Source: Calamus simplicifolius (taxonomy: Eukaryota; Streptophyta; Magnoliopsida; Arecales; Arecaceae). Taken from it: 64,000 nucleotides of DNA. Where the stretch lies: contig UESW01004421.1 of NCBI GenBank assembly GCA_900491605.1, positions 478,933 through 542,932 on the forward strand, in the 5' to 3' direction. The notes beneath the pieces are model-generated. The model saw only the letters and a program-made list of their open reading frames with translations, had not been told where the DNA came from and did no database searches. Positions 21,860-36,000 of this stretch are shown here, piece by piece; position 1 is the first letter of the stretch, and each line of letters starts with the position of its first letter. The position numbers were made by a program, and so were the translations under genes.

Positions 21860-23310
21860 GGAGAGGAGAGGAGTTGGGTTTGATTCCCCCTCTCCTTTTT
21901 CGTTGGATACAAAGAGACGAAGGTGGTGGCTGTTCTCGGGTAAAGCCGTGGAATGGATTGCAGCGATTATAGAAATCAAGCGCACATGCAAATGTTCCCG
22001 GGCGAACTGCCAACTGCCGCTGGACCCGATGGGACCCGCCCGCACATGCGCGCGCCTTCGAGTCCAATTTTCCACCGCCATTTAACTATGAGATTGTGAT
22101 ACATGCACAGTCCTGCTTTAATATATGGATATAGAAGAGGCTTTGATGCATTAAGTTCAATGGAATATGTACTCATCATCAAATGGTTGGTAGAGACCGA
22201 CAAATTGGCATAGATTTAGATATTGTGGAAGCACGAAATTGTATTTAATTTGAAGGGAGAGAAACAAAATTACCATTACTGTGTTTCAGTACCCCTACTG
22301 AATATTATAGACTCGTCAAATTGCTGATGGCCATGGTGGCAACGTATAAGTGCAATATTTTGCTTAATGATCTTATTGTTTTCTTGGAGCAACATGCATG
22401 CTTTCTATCAGTCTATCAACTTAACAATAATTGTTTTGGTCTCATAATTGCTGATGCATTCTGTAGTTAGCCACATTTCTTGCATTGCTTTGGTGATCCT
22501 TACATTAGTTTTAGATGATTGAGTCATCTATTATCCTTTGAATAATTAGACAAATAATTCAATAACAATCAAGCGAATCTTGTATACATTTTTTTTCAAT
22601 ATTATGCATTGTTATTATTAATTACTATTTGTACTGTTCTGTATTCACCTGCGCATGGAGGTATGAATCATTCTACATTTCAATCCTCGATTTATTTATA
22701 ATACAATACAAGGAAGGATCCTTTTAAACTGCCTCTAACTTGTGGTGATATTGTCATCATGTTATTCTTGTGATGGAAGCAATGAATTTGTGGTTTCAGT
22801 TCCTGCAATGTTTTTCTCATGTTAAAAAATAGTGTGGGGGAAAAAAGAGATGACATGAACCTTCTATGAATAGAAAAAGGCAATCAGCTTGGCACGAATC
22901 GATTGGGTGACAAGGTGTTGGTTTAAAGTTCACACGAGGCACTGTTCTTTTCGGTTGGCAGCCTACGTGGTCGGTTGGAACAGTAATTAAGTATCGGGCT
23001 CTACTTGCTCCAGTGCCGGTCAAACGCGACCGGTGTCCGGTGGCTTCATGACGTGGGAGGGACTATAAATCACGCCTTCGTTGCTCCACTCGTTACGCTG
23101 GGAATCAACTCCGAAGACTTCTTCCCAGAAAAAAGAAAAAGAAAAAGTCACGGGAGATCGTCAAATTTTCTAATGGCCTCCGTCTTCTACTTCTAATTAA
23201 ACTATGCAAAAATTCCTGCCGAGTGGTTGGCCACCCAGCAGGATCATCAACTACCGTGGTTTACGCCCTGAATAAATCAATGTCCGATCTCACAGACCTA
23301 GTTGTAATAT
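21860..23310. other. Expansin upstream region and spacer
   Basis: No coding exon was recognised. A GC-rich patch at 22940-23120 contains a TATA-like 'gactataaatca' at about 23060-23071 on the + strand. No convincing open frame follows; the short frame 23005-23196 has no known signature. Confidence 0.4.
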
Positions 23311-23314
23311 TTAG

Positions 23315-24053
23315 TTTTTTTTTTCGATATAAACGATCACACAAGTCTAGTATGAATCAGCTCAATACATCAGAGTAAAAATTTGCAACAAAAAAAGAAC
23401 AGGGGTCTTCCAACCTCCATAGCCAATAACCATTATGCTGAGCCACAGAGGTCGCCACCCAATCAGCAGCCGAATTGGCTTCTCGATATATATGTCGTAT
23501 CTGAACAGTATCCACTTCCTGAAGAATAGACCAAATATCCTGAGAAATGGATTAATGGGACTTCGAGAATATTCTCCTTCCGAAGCCACCTAATAACCGT
23601 CATCAAATCACCCTCGATCACTATCCTATGGGCATGAAGAGTGTGAACAGCATAAGTAATGCCAGCCCAAGCAGCATAAAGCTCGGTCATAGAAACAGAA
23701 GAATCAAGGGTGCCAAAACCACTACTTGCCAACATATGACCCTAAGGCCCACGAATGATAAAGGCCGAGCCAGCTAATCTTCCACGGACACTCCCATCAA
23801 AATTGATTTTGACAAACACTGGAGGGCGGCTCCCAGGAAAAGAAAACCGTACACGGTTCGCTGCTAAAGCAGCAGGGGAGCCCCAGAGGCCAAAGGAGTC
23901 AGAACCAACCACTTGAAAAGCACAGGCACAATCCACTGACAGAGATCTAATTTTTCTCACCAGCCGCTGTGGAGAAATAAAATCCTCGAGAATATAAGTT
24001 GGTTCATCGATAACCAAATCTGATAAGTCGTGGCCGTCCAAATACCACATTTA
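23315..24053 (-). mobile_element. LINE remnant, 3' end with RNase H domain
   Basis: A truncated non-LTR retrotransposon. On the - strand, 24050-23463 encodes a plant LINE-type RNase H (RVT_3) domain: VKINFDGSVRG with the first catalytic Asp, MTELYAAWAGITYA with the Glu, and RIVIEGDLMTVI with the second Asp. A TAG at 23744-23742 splits the domain. The 3' tail is a run of ten A on the - strand (23315-23324). The 5' part is lost; at 24054 the solo LTR insertion begins. Confidence 0.75.
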
Positions 24054-24058
24054 GTCCT

Positions 24059-24882
24059 TGTTGACGTTAAGTCATCTTTCTCCAACGTCGAAAAATAAAG
24101 ATCCTTTTAAGAGCTCCTGCAAGAAAGTCTTGAAAAACCGATTTTACCCATAAAAATCATTGGACACTCAAGTAAGCAACTTGAGAATAGCAAAAAAACC
24201 ATAGCAGAAAGATAGCTAGAGAGTTTTTTGAGTTCATATCCCTTTCCTCGTTGTGAGTATGGACTTTTATACCTGTTCGAGGTCCTTTTTCCACTTTCAG
24301 AAGATGGCCGATTTCGAGGTGTCGTTGTCCGATAGCGGATGGATGGCCAGGCCGACAAGAATAGATCGCAACCGACACTGAGCATGTCAGAGATGTCTTG
24401 CTCCGCCAGCCGCCTGCCAGATGTAGCGCCACCGACGGTAGGTGAGCCCAGTCGTGTCAGGCATACGTCATTACGGATTGTAGCCACGCGCTGTTGCAGA
24501 TGAGTAGTGGGCTACGTGACCACCATAGACGATTGGTGGGCCACGTGAATGTGTCAGATGGCTCGAGATGGTGGGACATGAGGTCGAAGCTGGGAGGACC
24601 TCAAGCCCAAGGCCAAGGGGACATCGGGTCCGAAGCCGAGGGGACGTCGGCCGTCCCGAGGATACGTCGGGTCCGAGGGGACGGGTCCAAGCCGAGGGGA
24701 CACCGGATCCGAAGAGACTTCGAAGGTCATGGGGGCCTTAGATACCGAAAGGATCGAGGTCGAGAGGGCCTCGGCGGCCGAGGGACCTCGGAGGCCGAAG
24801 TCGAAGAGGACCCGGAGGCTAAGGCGGGGTTCCGTCAGTTGCTTTCTCCGTTAACCCTAACGAGGCTTGATCAGCCACAACA
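24059..24882 (-). mobile_element. Solo LTR related to the Tat element
   Basis: 824 bp starting TGTTGACGTTAAGTCATC and ending TCAGCCACAACA, clearly homologous to the LTRs at 8034 and 16148. It includes the GC-rich 'gaggggacgtcgg' minisatellite region. It is flanked by a perfect 5-bp duplication GTCCT (24054-24058 and 24883-24887) with no internal region, the product expected from LTR-LTR recombination. It lies in the 5' side of the LINE remnant. The orientation is inferred from the intact element. Confidence 0.9.
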
Positions 24883-26416
24883 GTCCTTATTATTATCAAT
24901 TTCATAATATTTATTCTCTAATTTTCAGTCTTTATACCTTCACATGATGACACACATTTATTTTTATTATAATGTATCATTAGCCTCCTGGAGATTAAAC
25001 TAAAGAGTTCCTATGTTTATAATGCATGACCTTATCTACCTCCAAATAATTTTCGATTCTTTTCAAGTTGGGACTTTACTATCTGAATGCCTGTGGGACT
25101 TGCGGTTAAGGTTTCTCGAAGCCCAAAGGTTCATCGAATCGTTTGAGCTTCGCGTTCATTTTTAACACTTCCAAATATATAAATTTTTTTTGTACCATAT
25201 TTCCAACGAATGCACAAGGGGCATGCCATCGTCGGTCAATCAGCATATTAAGTGCATTGCAACGAGAATCTCATGGTTGAAGTACTAAATGAAATCACCG
25301 ATACGTGTCCACCGACATTTGTACTTGGTCCCATTATCATAAGACACGAACTTGGGATGCTAAATTATAGATAAAAAAGATTATTGGGGGGAGTTAAGGT
25401 TAGGAATCCCATTTGGATAAACAAACGTTGTTAAAGACTGGCTTGGCTTGGCTGGCTCTACTAGTTTTTACGCATCGAGGCTGGTTCTATTTCTGGTTTC
25501 ATTTGTCCTCCTTGAGGCACAGAACATAGCGTGGTACTTATAAGAGAAAAAAGGCAGCACAAAGAATGGGCCCACCACCACGTTAGGGGCACATGATCTC
25601 CCGGGTCGTCCGGCCGGCCTACTGCTGTGAGGTGATTTCATCGGTTTTGTAGGCTTGCCGACGGCGCCACATGGTATGCCAATTGCCAAGCAGCAGCAGG
25701 ACGACATATGCCTTGTGATTTCGGTGGGGACGCTTGGAAGCCGACTGAGGGATGGAGACGGCAAGAATTTTTTTTTTTTTTAAGAAGGAACTGGTATGAT
25801 TAATAGAATAAAAAATAAAAAGAATAAATTTATTTTTTTAATTTATATTATTAATTTTAAAATATATAAATGAGAAAAAGATAAAATAAAATATGTATAG
25901 CAAATTAGGAGATTGGATGAAAAACGATATTCGATTGCATTAGATATCAAATTTTAAATTGCGGCTTAGAATATTTTTTATGAGCACTTGAATTTGAAAT
26001 AATAGTCTTCATTTTTTTTATTAACAACTAAAAAGCATAAACTATTTAAATAATAATGATAATATAGGTTTGATATAAAAATGTATCCAAGATTGAGGGA
26101 TGTTTAATTATTGATGGTTATGATTCTATTCCTCATGATTATTTTAAATAAAATTTAATAATTATATTTTAATTTATTTGACTTAATAATATAAATAGTA
26201 TTTAATATAATATTAATGTATCATTAAAGGAAATAATCTTTTTAACTTTATATATATATATATATATAGTAGATTTGGTTACATTTAACGTAGTATGTAT
26301 TCAATCATCTTCGTACCTTTCAATTAATATAATTTATAATCTTAAAATAAAAAAAATAGAAAAGATGGAATAGCTTTGAAATTTATATGAATCCAAAGGT
26401 GAGGGACTGGATCCTG

Positions 26417-26563
26417 AACTTGACTACGTTCGAATGTAGTCAAGTTTATTTCTACAATAAGAAAAAAATGAAAAGGATGAAGGTGCTTTGAGATTAATGT
26501 AGAACAAAGAATGAAAAAGATGATCAATTTTAAATTTGACTACATTCATATCGAATCAAATCC
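26417..26563. repeat. Palindrome-ended repeat, copy 2
   Basis: Left end is the near-perfect palindrome aacttgactacgttcgaatg plus tagtcaagttt (26417-26447). The right end is aaatttgactacattcatat (from about 26532). Same family as copies at 17195 and 42568. Confidence 0.55.
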
Positions 26564-29500
26564 AACTATATATATATATATATAAATACTAAACTTAAAT
26601 TGCAAACAATGGAGTCCCTTCTTATCCAAACTAGATATTGTCCTAAATGGATAGGTAGGTATCATTTGTTTTAATTTGTTCCGGGACTTTGGTCTTGCAA
26701 TTTGGTGGATGTTTTCACACTAAGAGAATGGCGCAGCTTGAGCCAACAACAAAGATTACTCCACATGTTATGACTAGGGGCAAACGATCCACGAGTCTTC
26801 TACTTATCATGTTCACATTAATTTTACCAGCATCGAATTCTTATATTCACATCAACGCTTTGGTGAAAGTCACCACACTTTTTTGTGGCATTAAATAATG
26901 ATATCTTTCATATGGTGCCCGTGCTTCTAGCGTTCAGAGAAACCTAATCGGGTGGTGAAATTCGATAAATTCCTCTGAGAATTCTTGAGTAGAAGGGGTA
27001 TAATTCCTAATAGTTTTGAAATACATTTGTAAAATCTATTAAAATGAAATATGTGGTTGTATCTCTTATGGTTTCACTCTAAAAAAAAGTCAAGGTTAAA
27101 ACATATTTTTAATCCTCAAACTTCTACTCAAAATTTATTTTTATTCTTATTTTTAAATTCTTTATTATTACAGTTTAATCCTCATATTTTAAGGATATTA
27201 CAATCTTAACCTTCCGCTAGGCAATTAACATAAATATAATAACTAATATGTCACCTAATATAAGTATATTGGGGCTTTCTTCTACTAACATATCAACTAT
27301 TCTATTATTAAGTTTAATCAATCGATGTAATGGACTGTCGAAAATTAATATTTCTAAAATGTAAGAATTTAAATCATAGCAACTGAAAGTTTAAAGATCA
27401 AATGAGTTTTGAATGAAAGTTTTAAGGCTAAAAATATAGTTGCAGCAAAAGTAAACTTCTCACCATAACTATAATGTATTGGTGTTAAACAAATCAAATT
27501 GACTTTATATATATGTCTATATCCTGCCCCTAATAACATTGACACAATATGACAAGAAGGAAATGCTCCACAATCAAAGCAGCAAAATTCCTCTTGGATC
27601 ACATCCACATGCCTCTCAATTTTTGAGAATTAGACGGCACACCCTCCATCAACATCATGAGGCTTGAGGCAACATTTTTCTCTCTCTTTTCGCTTGTCAA
27701 AATCTAATGCACTGTCGTTGGGCTGAATTGCACATTAAATTGGCAACTTCTTCCTTAGATACGTGATATCATGATCAGGACTTGTGATCCCAAGCGTCCC
27801 AAGAGAATCAATCTCTCTCCTCCAACGTAAACTAAGAACAGCCCGGGCGAGATGTGGGATCCATCCCCCATGGCTGTCTTGTTAGGGGCCGACGGCAGCG
27901 GCTTGTCTGTTGGTCCGGTGGACCCAAGCCTAAATGGCCGAGCGAGAGGAGGTTACGTTCCATGAGAGGAAGCCAAGCAACGTAACATGGCAAGCATGAG
28001 GGACAAGCCATATGTGGTCTGCTTCTCCCTTCAGGGGTGCACCTCGCCTTCCAGTACGCGTTCAAAACTTTGAAGACAATGGTGATCAGTCCAAGAGCCC
28101 ATGTGGGTGGGGGTCCGCGTCATGATCTTGGTTTGGAAAAACGCATGAGATGTTTGGTGAGGACCAAGGACATAACGATCAAGATGTCATGCAAGTTGAC
28201 AGTTTGAGATATGCTGCAGTCTTCTGTCCCACTGGTAGGTGGTTGAGTCTTAAAGAAGGCTTCCTTCCTTTCTTTCTCTCTCTGAACATTATTTTTTATC
28301 AATATATATATATATATATTTGTTGCATTCCTTTGTTAAGAAATGGCGGTGATCGTCTACGTGAAATTGGGGGCAAAGGGCATGAAGTGAAGTCAGAGGT
28401 GAACACAATGTTGCTGTTCTTGGAGACTGCTGCAAGTCAAGTTAGAGGTGTGAACACACTGGCTTTTCTAGCGTTAATTTTTTGAGACGAGTACTGCTGT
28501 ATATTTATTACCCGTCTCAATTCACTGATTCCATGTGGAAGTCGGGCATTGGTGTGGTACGTGAAGAATAGGAGACAACCAAATGGTTGGTGTTTTTCTT
28601 GTGAGATTTCAAGCATATCGCGAGGGTGTGGATCTGCTAATTTTAAGTTGGAATGTCTCTTTCAACTTCGTTTTCTACAGTATTTTACCACTCGACAAAT
28701 TTGTGTGCTCTCTGTTTTTTTTTCTTTTTTTTTTTTCAGGGCACTCAAAGTCCTCTGTCAGTATAGCAGTTAGAATTCCATGTAACTCTGGAGTTGCTAC
28801 TAGTAGCCTCTTCCAACTTGGCCTTGAGTGGTTCCCTAACTGAAAATTTTAGAATCTTCAAGAGGTATTTAACAATCATAAAAAATAGGGGCGTAAATGA
28901 CCTTAATATAATTATTGGAAGTACTTGTGTGTAATTGTGATAAACAAGAGGCATCGGGTGTTGTTATGGAACGTAAAACTACACAAATAATAAATTGCAA
29001 ATCAAGGACTCTCTCATAACGCATTGGAATTAGGCTAGCAGAAGATCGGCATTAACAGAAAAATATTTCATCAACAAAAAGGAGCATCTTTGATATATCA
29101 AACGTGTTGTCATGCAAAACAACTGGAGCTCCCTCATAGGTAGGCCTATCTTTTTTAACTAATGGAACGTACAAACAGAGAGAAGCTATGGGAGTACCCA
29201 TTTGGTTGAAGTAAGAACGGCAAGGAAGTCCATCTCTTTCAATGTTTACCCATTCTGTAAAGTAGCTTTGAGCTTTTTGGCTGGGGGAAGAAAGAAAGAA
29301 TGGAGAGAGAGAGAGCAAGAGAGAGGCTGAAGTATTTTAAGCTCGTACGATAAGAATGCAATTGCTTAAAATATTTGAGACAGAAACCCTGTAGATTGGT
29401 CAAGTGGTAAACATGCTGAGCAAATTATCCACACGAGGTCTCAATTTTTACGGGCGAAAATTCATAATCATACTTTGTTGAATAAAAACACATGCATATG

Positions 29501-29833
29501 TTTCTTTCTTCCCAACCTCCGTCTGAGAAGAACCATTGGGCACTTTCAAAAAGACTCCAGATCTTAAAACTTACTGTCCTAAGATCATCCACTACCAAAT
29601 TTTTGGTTGTCTCATTTCATGCGGAACCACCATCCTGGCGTTCTGATCCTCTCCACCAAGAAGATATTACCAAATAACAGGCAATCGAACACAGATTGGG
29701 TGGCCTAACTCCTACAAGGTCAAGCACTCAATTTCACGGCTTAAAACAAACGTATCATATATCTCTGCTGGGCAAAGAAGATGACGTAATGAGATCACAT
29801 TCAGAAACTTTGATGTATCTTGTAGTATTTGCA

Positions 29834-29855
29834 AACACACACACACGTGTGTGTC

Positions 29856-29887
<32 letters not shown>

Positions 29888-29888
29888 G
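29834..29888. repeat. Compound microsatellite (CA)n(TG)n(GA)n
   Basis: About 55 bp of cacacaca-cgtgtgtgtctgtgtgtg followed by a (GA) run. It spawns spurious short frames on both strands. Confidence 0.95.
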
Positions 29889-30067
29889 AATCAAATCATT
29901 TTTATTTTGTTAGCTAAAAAATAATAGTTTACACAAATATTTTGATCAATGATCAAAAGCTACCCATTTTCTAGCCTTGGGAAGCAGCAAAATTGCCACA
30001 AGAATTATCTAGTAAACCCTCACAATTTTGAAGGGTTCAATGTGATTGCCAGCTTGATGATATTTAT

Positions 30068-33000
30068 TCAACAGAGGCCTGGATAGAACTCAGATGACAT
30101 CTTCAAGGAATCAATGTCCTCAATAACCTTTCCAAACTTTTCTTGCATTTTGTGTTCCTCGTTGAAATTAGTATTGCAGCCCCACAGATGAATAGCAAGT
30201 TGTCGGCATTTGGATGATGGCGGCTTCAAGTATGTCTTGAACCAGTTGATGACATCACTCTTCTGAATTGTTTTCAGTTCCTCTGCTTCAACTTTAAACA
30301 TGTCAAACAAATACCTGCAGTTCAGATAAATAAAATATTAACTAAAGAAAAAAAACTCTCTTTCCCATCCACCCAACCCCCAACGTCCACCATAAAAGAT
30401 GAACAAAAAATTATATTTCGAGTTTTCACATACAACTAGTAAATGATAAAATTTATACATCATCATGGCCTCAAATATGAGACCCAGAGAACATCAGGGG
30501 CCAGTTATTCCCACCAGATCACAACACACATATAGCCAAGTTAATGCTAACTCAGAGGAACAGCTTTTTTTAACTTTTAATGTTGAAGCAGTTATCTGTT
30601 ATACATCAGCATGTACTTGACTATGAGGCCAAGAGAACTTGAGGTTGGCTATTTGCAACTCACGTGCAGCAGACCAGCAGTCCTAAATATAACCAAGTAA
30701 TGCTAACTTGGGGCGTGATATCATGGAGAAATTGGTATGGTAGACAGTCCCAAATGGCTCAAGATTCCATGAGGTAATTCCCGAGGCTTTCTTCAGCGAC
30801 TCAAACAGGTGCAGTCATACGTGGCAAGACTAGCCACACGCAGCCACAGACTGCAGATCTGGGGATGGATGGCAATGGGGCATGAGGGGTGAGGAAACTG
30901 TGGAATTGGACTGAGCTGCTGGCTCAACTAATGATTTGCCTACAGTTAAAAAGCTCAATAAATCGACTCAAAACCCAAGTGAGTCAATTGCACAATTTTT
31001 CATTCCAACTCGGAAGGAGACTCAGCTCAGCTTTCAGATTTCAGATCAGCTTTAACTCAGTTGACTCACTGAGTTACTCTAAACAAGGTCCAAGTTGTTT
31101 GACTCAGTTATCTTAAACATTAACTATAATTCATTTCAGTAACACTTCTTTTGAAGATTTTACCTAAGGCAAGTCATTGGAGAGTGCCTTATAGTATATT
31201 CAGTGTGAAAATATGGGGCTCCTATTCCTCACCCACCCCAACAACCTCATTGTTCCCAGTTCCGATCAGGCTATGGGGTTCTGCATGCCACCCCCTTCTA
31301 GCACACTGTGCCAACTTGCAAGTAGTATTTGATAGAATGTCAATTAATTATTGGTCTCCTAATTTTTTATATGTTAATTAATAAATTAATGTATCATTTG
31401 TACTTTATAACACTTGACAGCAAATTATAGATTTAAGGCTCTATGTTATGTTTTTAAAAATAAATACTCAATAATAAATATATAAGTAATGATATATGTA
31501 TGTGTGTGCGCATGCATAAGTATAATATCGAGTTTTGATGTTCGGCTCATTGGATGCTAGGGCAAGTCTTCAAGTCAACCGACCTTGCTCACTTTCAAGT
31601 TGGGTTTCTAAGTTGGGTTGAGTTTTTGGTTTTTTAATTGACTTTAGTCTGTGAATGTGGTCATAGTGTCTTACTTTGTGGATACAGTTTTATATCATGT
31701 GGGATAAGGTCATCTTGATTTTTTTTATGAACCAATATACACTGTCATCCCGACACTTAGAACATAGGATTTTCTAAAATGTGCTGATTAGGATGTTAAA
31801 ACAATGATGAGACGGACCTGTATCAAACCCATACCTATACCGCACCAAAACAATGTCAGTGTGGGTCGGTATGCATTGATATGGCATACCATACTTAGAA
31901 TGACAACCTATCATGGCACTCCATTGGATGTTTCACTAGAATCTGAAACCATGCTTGTAGACTTGCAATTAATGTGATAAGCTATTGCACCTCCACAGTC
32001 AGAAGTACCATGGCTCTTCATCCAACCATAAATTCCCTTATACGCTCATGCAAATAAGTTACTAATCTTATGGCAACCACGTGTCTGCTCCAATGCATTC
32101 TACTGCATCCTATGATGAAGTAATAGCACACCCGCTCTTTTGCAAGTACTCGAGCCTTGTAATAATGCCCCTAAACTATTTGCCTCAGTTTTTGTCTACT
32201 ATCCAGGCTTGCATTCATTACCATTAACAGATTCACCACATTCTTTCAACAACCTATGAAGGTGAATATATACAAAACTGTATTTCATCTGCCAGCCTTC
32301 TGTTTTAAAGCATCTATCTTGGTCATAGTCCGTTAATGATTCCATTGACAGAAAAGTTATAATTATCACTACAAAGATGAAAAAGCAATTTATATACTAC
32401 TGGAATACATCGAAAATCAAAATGAAATTGAAAATCTTATCTTACAAAACCAAACGTCAACTGATCAAATAAGTCAAATATTCAACTCATCATTCAAGTA
32501 GAATGGTTTGAAATGGCACAAGATTGAGAAATTCAAATAAGTTGAATTTTTGGCAGCATGCACGTGTATATGCGGGAATAATCTGTTTTGATGCTTATAT
32601 CCAAAAAAGAGAAACTGAAAAGGGGGGAGACAGAAATAGACATGCTGTCCAAAAAACAAAATAATAAAACAGCATTAAGTTTGCAAGTTGATGTTATTTG
32701 TTAGGCTCATTATGGTTAGTTAAGATGTTTTAGGATACTCAAATCAATAATCAATGTCGATAGCTTTATGCCAAAAGCATAATCATGCTTCATCATGTAA
32801 CTATATAATCTTATATAAAAGCATGATTGCACTTAAATCTACTATGGGAACTTCTTGATGATGCCATCATGACACTTATTTTTAAGTAAACAGCAAGCAG
32901 TTTACAAAGTGAAGTACTCAGCCAGGTTGTGCCATGTCCTGCTATCCAAAGGTCCAGAGTGTTGCCATTTTCAAAAGCTTTAAAAATGGAGCGCATTTGG

Positions 33001-36000
33001 ATAGCATAGCTAATGCACGTGCATCACCAAGTGCTCAATCCTTGTAGCATCTGAAAATATCGTCTTAGGGGATTGTACCCAAGCATCGTGCCAATAGCTA
33101 TATCTATAAGCCAGGTGCAGACACTTGAGGCCAAAACAAAGGATCAGGGTTATACTGCTTCAGACACCAAAAACATTACATGTGCGCTTCACATACCACA
33201 AAATTGTACAAAATCCATGTTGGATTCTCTCTAGTAGCATTATATTCATTTTCTCAAACTTCCATTAAATTTCTAAATTTTTCATTTTCTTGATTTCCAT
33301 ACAGACAGGTACATGCTATGTACATATATCCATACACATTCTATGTTTTTCAATCATTGGCACTAGAACTGCACAAACTATCAGAAAGATTTGGTTCAAT
33401 TTTTGACTAAAACTGATATCAAATTTGGATCTCAAACCTCACCACATGTTGGAATCATTATAAACCACTGCTATCTTGTTGTCCTATATATTGCACATCT
33501 TAGTAAAACAAACATGGGCAGAAAAAATAAAAACAGTGCTTGTTTGGTATGTCATAACTCTCAGCACCTTAATGCCGAGTCTACAACTTCTTAATTTCAC
33601 CAGATTGGCTCCATAAGAAGCATCCATAGCTTCATTACCCGCAAGTATTATTTCTTAGATTTATAATATCCTCTACATCAATTACACACTAAACTATCAT
33701 ATGATCTAAAAGAAAAACATACAGCCATTATCAAACCAAGAAACCAAACAAATCTTAAATGTTTGGCACCATGAAAGTTGCACATCTTTTCATTTCTTTT
33801 CTTTCCTTTTTTTTGTTCAAGGAAAGCCATAACACCACATAACATGATCTTTTTACAAGACTAACAGTCAATGTTGTGCTAGCACATACCGCCACAAGCA
33901 TGTCTCATATTTGAACAACAAGCACTCAAGCAGTCATGGACCAAGAGCACTGATATATATAACAATTTCTTGTACAAGACATGCTAATTGTTTAGAGAAT
34001 GGATTGCATCTTCACCTATAAATTTAGTCATTTGTTGCACAAGTTTAAAAACATCACAGTTACAGTTTGCAACTAACCGAATAAGCAAAAAAAATATCAG
34101 TACCTTTTCTCGACTATTTGATTCCAATAGTGACCAGTTTCATATGTAAGCGATGGATCTTTTTCCAGTTTCTTTGCTATCAAACCATTTTTATGATTCT
34201 CAAAAGATTCGTCATCGAGCTCAACCTATAAAACAAAGTATTAGGTGGGTTCAAATTGCTACTATCACAGATACACACACCAACCAAAACAAAAGAAAGA
34301 AAAAAGAAATGCAAATTATGACCGATACCGTTCTAGAGTTCCATTGAAATGTGTTTGTAAATTAAAATCCAGAAAATGTGTCATGCTTCCATTGAATAAG
34401 GTTCATCCAAAAAAGAATATGACAAAATTTGGATCTACGATAAAGCGAATAGGATGATGAAATTTTTTTAGTATTTTGTGTTAGTAAATGCAATATGCAG
34501 CATGCAATTCTAATCAGAACAAAAAAGGGCTCGATAAAACAGACAGCAAAGAAAAATCATGATGATAAAAAGGAGGTTGAGTGGTGCAATGTGAGCAATG
34601 TGAGCGCATGCATATCAGAAACATTTGGCACTTGGCACCACAGAGGGTCCAAACATATAGACTAAGTGCCACAGAAATAATATGTTAAGATAAACACTCA
34701 AAAAGGCCACAGTAAAGAAAGAGGTTTGCTGAGGAAGGGGGAAAAAAACCTATCTGGAAGTTGTGATGAAGAATTTAAAAATCCAGTGTCAACGAAGAAC
34801 TAGGCCAATATGAATGATCGAAAAAAAAAAAAAATCTATTCTAAAAGAAACTTTTTATTAACAGGATAAAGTTCATTAACTATGGCATGATATATATAAC
34901 AGTAAAATGTGATATATAGGATGCAATAACCTCATGCAAAAATTTGGGAGAATACCAGTAACTCTTGGAGACCATTAATGAAGTTGTCAATTCGATTATG
35001 TAAATATATTGGGCTGTATTTGGATGATTGAACACGAAAGCAAAATCCTAATACACGGTACGTCATCCGTGGACCACATCCAACAACATATCCAAGCTGC
35101 TCCTTTGTCCTACATTCAACACAGATAGAACCATCCATTAACACTAATAAATATGACAGGAATAATCCTAGCTGCACAATATGCCTTCTAGCAAAAATCA
35201 CTACAGTCATCATTGCTTCAAACAGGTGAAGCTATGGAATAAATTATAGTCCCGTATTTTAGCAAAACAGACTATAGCCAAACGAGAGGAAAGGTTCTAT
35301 CTACTTAGAAATTATAGTGCTATATTACCTTAGCTGATCAAAACATGGTTCTTCAATAATATCGCTGAAAAGATCTGTAATGACTCTCAGTTTGGTTGCT
35401 TCCATACCTATGTCTTGCTCGATTTGAAAATATAGCTGCCATTAAGAATTGAAACAGTTGAAAAAAAAAACTGCATTCAGACAAAATTTTTTGCAAACTG
35501 AACCATTTTTGCTACAAGTTTCAGAGACCATAACTCAGCTCTCTCATCTCGGAGAGCAATCAGCCATTCATATCAAGTGTCAAGACACAATTTGTAGGCA
35601 AGTTAGGGCCCTCAAGCAATGTCAGATAGGATCCTGGAAGGACCACATGAACATCAATTCCTAACCTAGCTTAAGCAGTGACATGCTGTAAGGTCCAAAT
35701 CCTTCCAGCTAATATGTTCTAGACATCGTAACAAATGAATGGCACCTGGCCGCTTGCAGACATCAAAAGTACAGAAATGGCACAACAGAAATATGCACAA
35801 AATAATTAATAAAATATATATAATCTGCTAGAATTATGGTTTGCAATTGAAAGAAATTGATTACCTCAACCACAGAATTCACTTCACAATCATTCTTCAC
35901 ATGTACATTTCTGACAAGTCTTGCACTGGGTGAAAGGCAGAGAACACGTTCTTTATGTCTTAACTCAACTGGTAGGGTTTCTACAGAAAATATACTTGTA

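Larger units (their letters stand above)
24888..30060. other. Intergenic region, repeat-rich and gene-poor
   Basis: No exon with family similarity was found. It holds AT-rich stretches (25780-26340, 27000-27480), a (TA)n run near 26249-26271, the palindrome-ended repeat at 26417, a T-rich run near 28705-28738 and a compound microsatellite at 29834. Open frames at 25468-25764, 27832-28065 and 29052-29318 (all -) are moderately long, but I recognise no domain in them. They are left unassigned. Confidence 0.45.

Noticed and set aside
25468..25764. 98-aa - strand frame in a GC-rich patch
   Set aside because: No family motif, no splice partners; could be anything, so not called a gene.
29052..29318. 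88-aa - strand frame with natural-looking composition
   Set aside because: Considered as a terminal exon, but no domain or neighbouring exon recognised.
29386..29455. tRNA-like or SINE-like stretch (ggtcaagtggtaaacatgctg ... gaggtctcaatttt)
   Set aside because: Has weak A- and B-box resemblance but no foldable tRNA cloverleaf and no clear tail or target duplication.
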